From: an uncultured Eubacteriales bacterium
GTDB taxonomy: Bacteria > Bacillota > Clostridia > Oscillospirales > CAG-272
NCBI GenBank assembly: GCA_934526185.1
Contig: CAKTAA010000122.1
Location: forward strand, 1 to 6,270
Length of the DNA stretch: 6,270 bases
Direction of reading: 5' to 3'
Below are positions 5,975 to 6,270 of this stretch, piece by piece (position 1 is the first letter of the stretch; each line of letters begins with the position of its first letter). The position numbers were made by a program, and so were the translations under genes. The notes under the pieces were generated by a model, which saw only the letters and a list, made by a program, of their open reading frames with translations, ran no database searches and had not been told where the DNA came from.

Positions 5975-6048
5975 CTAAAGCATTTTTCTCCGGCAGCCGA
6001 TATGTCTTTAAAAATATTTATCAGGGTTCAAGATGAAAATTTAAAAAT

Positions 6049-6064
6049 TGGCATTATTTTTGCA
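6049..6064 (+). promoter_or_regulatory. Sigma-54 (RpoN) promoter for fliD
   Basis: TGGCATTATTTTTGCA matches the -24/-12 consensus TGGCACRNNNNTTGCW with the required spacing; the GG and GC dinucleotides are both present, and positions 6-7 are the only departures. The predicted start near 6075 gives a leader of about 45 nt before the fliD ATG. Sigma-54 control of middle and late flagellar genes is well known in many proteobacteria, so the fit with the downstream gene strengthens the call. Confidence 0.75.
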
Positions 6065-6119
6065 TTAAAAAAGACAACATTATTTTCAACGGCAAATTTT
6101 TCCGTGTGAGGATTATAAT

Positions 6120-6270
6120 ATGAGTTCTATTTCCGGCGGCATTACCTTTCAGGGCCTTGGTTCCGGCACAGACTTTTCCTCGATAATCGAAGCGCTGAAG
6201 GAAACGGAATCCATGCAGAAATCCCGCATGGAAATCTGGAAGGCGGAATGGCAGCTGCGTATTGACGCGT
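6120..6270 (+). CDS. fliD: Flagellar hook-associated protein 2 / filament cap FliD (N-terminal fragment)
   Basis: The first 50 codons of a protein that continues past the right edge. FliD oligomers cap the growing flagellar filament outside the cell and promote flagellin folding. The N-terminus shows the family signature: ITFQGLGSGTDFSSIIEAL (residues 8-26), in which GLGSGTD is the conserved FliD_N core. This is followed by a helical segment (KETESMQKSRMEIWKAEWQ) of the kind that packs in the D0/D1 region. The GLGSGTDF core and the Trp-containing MEIWKAEWQ stretch resemble Desulfovibrionaceae FliD. The ATG is preceded by TGAGGAT (6107-6113), with GAGG ending 8 nt before it. It reads away from the island, under the sigma-54 promoter just upstream. 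Full FliD proteins are several hundred residues, so most of the gene is missing. Confidence 0.88.
   Translation, partial: MSSISGGITFQGLGSGTDFSSIIEALKETESMQKSRMEIWKAEWQLRIDA

Overview
The flanks look like a flagellated, GC-rich member of the Desulfovibrionaceae (Desulfobacterota). The right edge carries the first 50 codons of a FliD-type flagellar cap protein behind a well-formed sigma-54 promoter. The left edge carries a YjiH-family membrane protein of the kind seen in anaerobic gut bacteria. This placement rests on remembered sequence resemblance, not on a search.

Layout. 1-1389: the tail of an unidentified gene, then yjiH, both on + and probably co-transcribed. 1390-1920: GC-rich spacer with no certain gene, but with a hairpin just after yjiH and a 114-codon minus-strand ORF behind a strong Shine-Dalgarno. 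1921-5945: an AT-rich block (roughly 30-45% GC in lines counted by hand, against about 60-65% in yjiH), bounded on both sides by the same 15-bp sequence. It holds three closely packed minus-strand genes. In transcription order these are a two-helix membrane-anchored protein of unknown function, a DEDDh 3'-5' exonuclease, and a DUF262/DUF1524 (GmrSD/SspE-like) protein with NTPase and HNH-type nuclease motifs. A terminator hairpin follows. 5946-6270: host sequence again, with the sigma-54 promoter and the start of fliD.

The block looks horizontally acquired. Start codons of the genes lack good Shine-Dalgarno sequences, and its left end carries a near-perfect Bacteroidota-type promoter (TTTG, 19 nt, TAnnTTTG), so the donor was probably a Bacteroidota. 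It encodes no integrase or transposase, so any mobility would depend on enzymes supplied elsewhere.

The best candidate for an undescribed system is the three-gene operon: membrane protein, DnaQ-like exonuclease and DUF262-DUF1524 nuclease. Its last gene belongs to a family with known modified-DNA restriction and anti-phage members. The gene set and its island-like setting suggest a compact defence cassette, but this is inference. A second unusual point is that the Bacteroidota-type promoter fires out of the left end. If the two 15-bp repeats recombined to form a circle, it would point into the operon.
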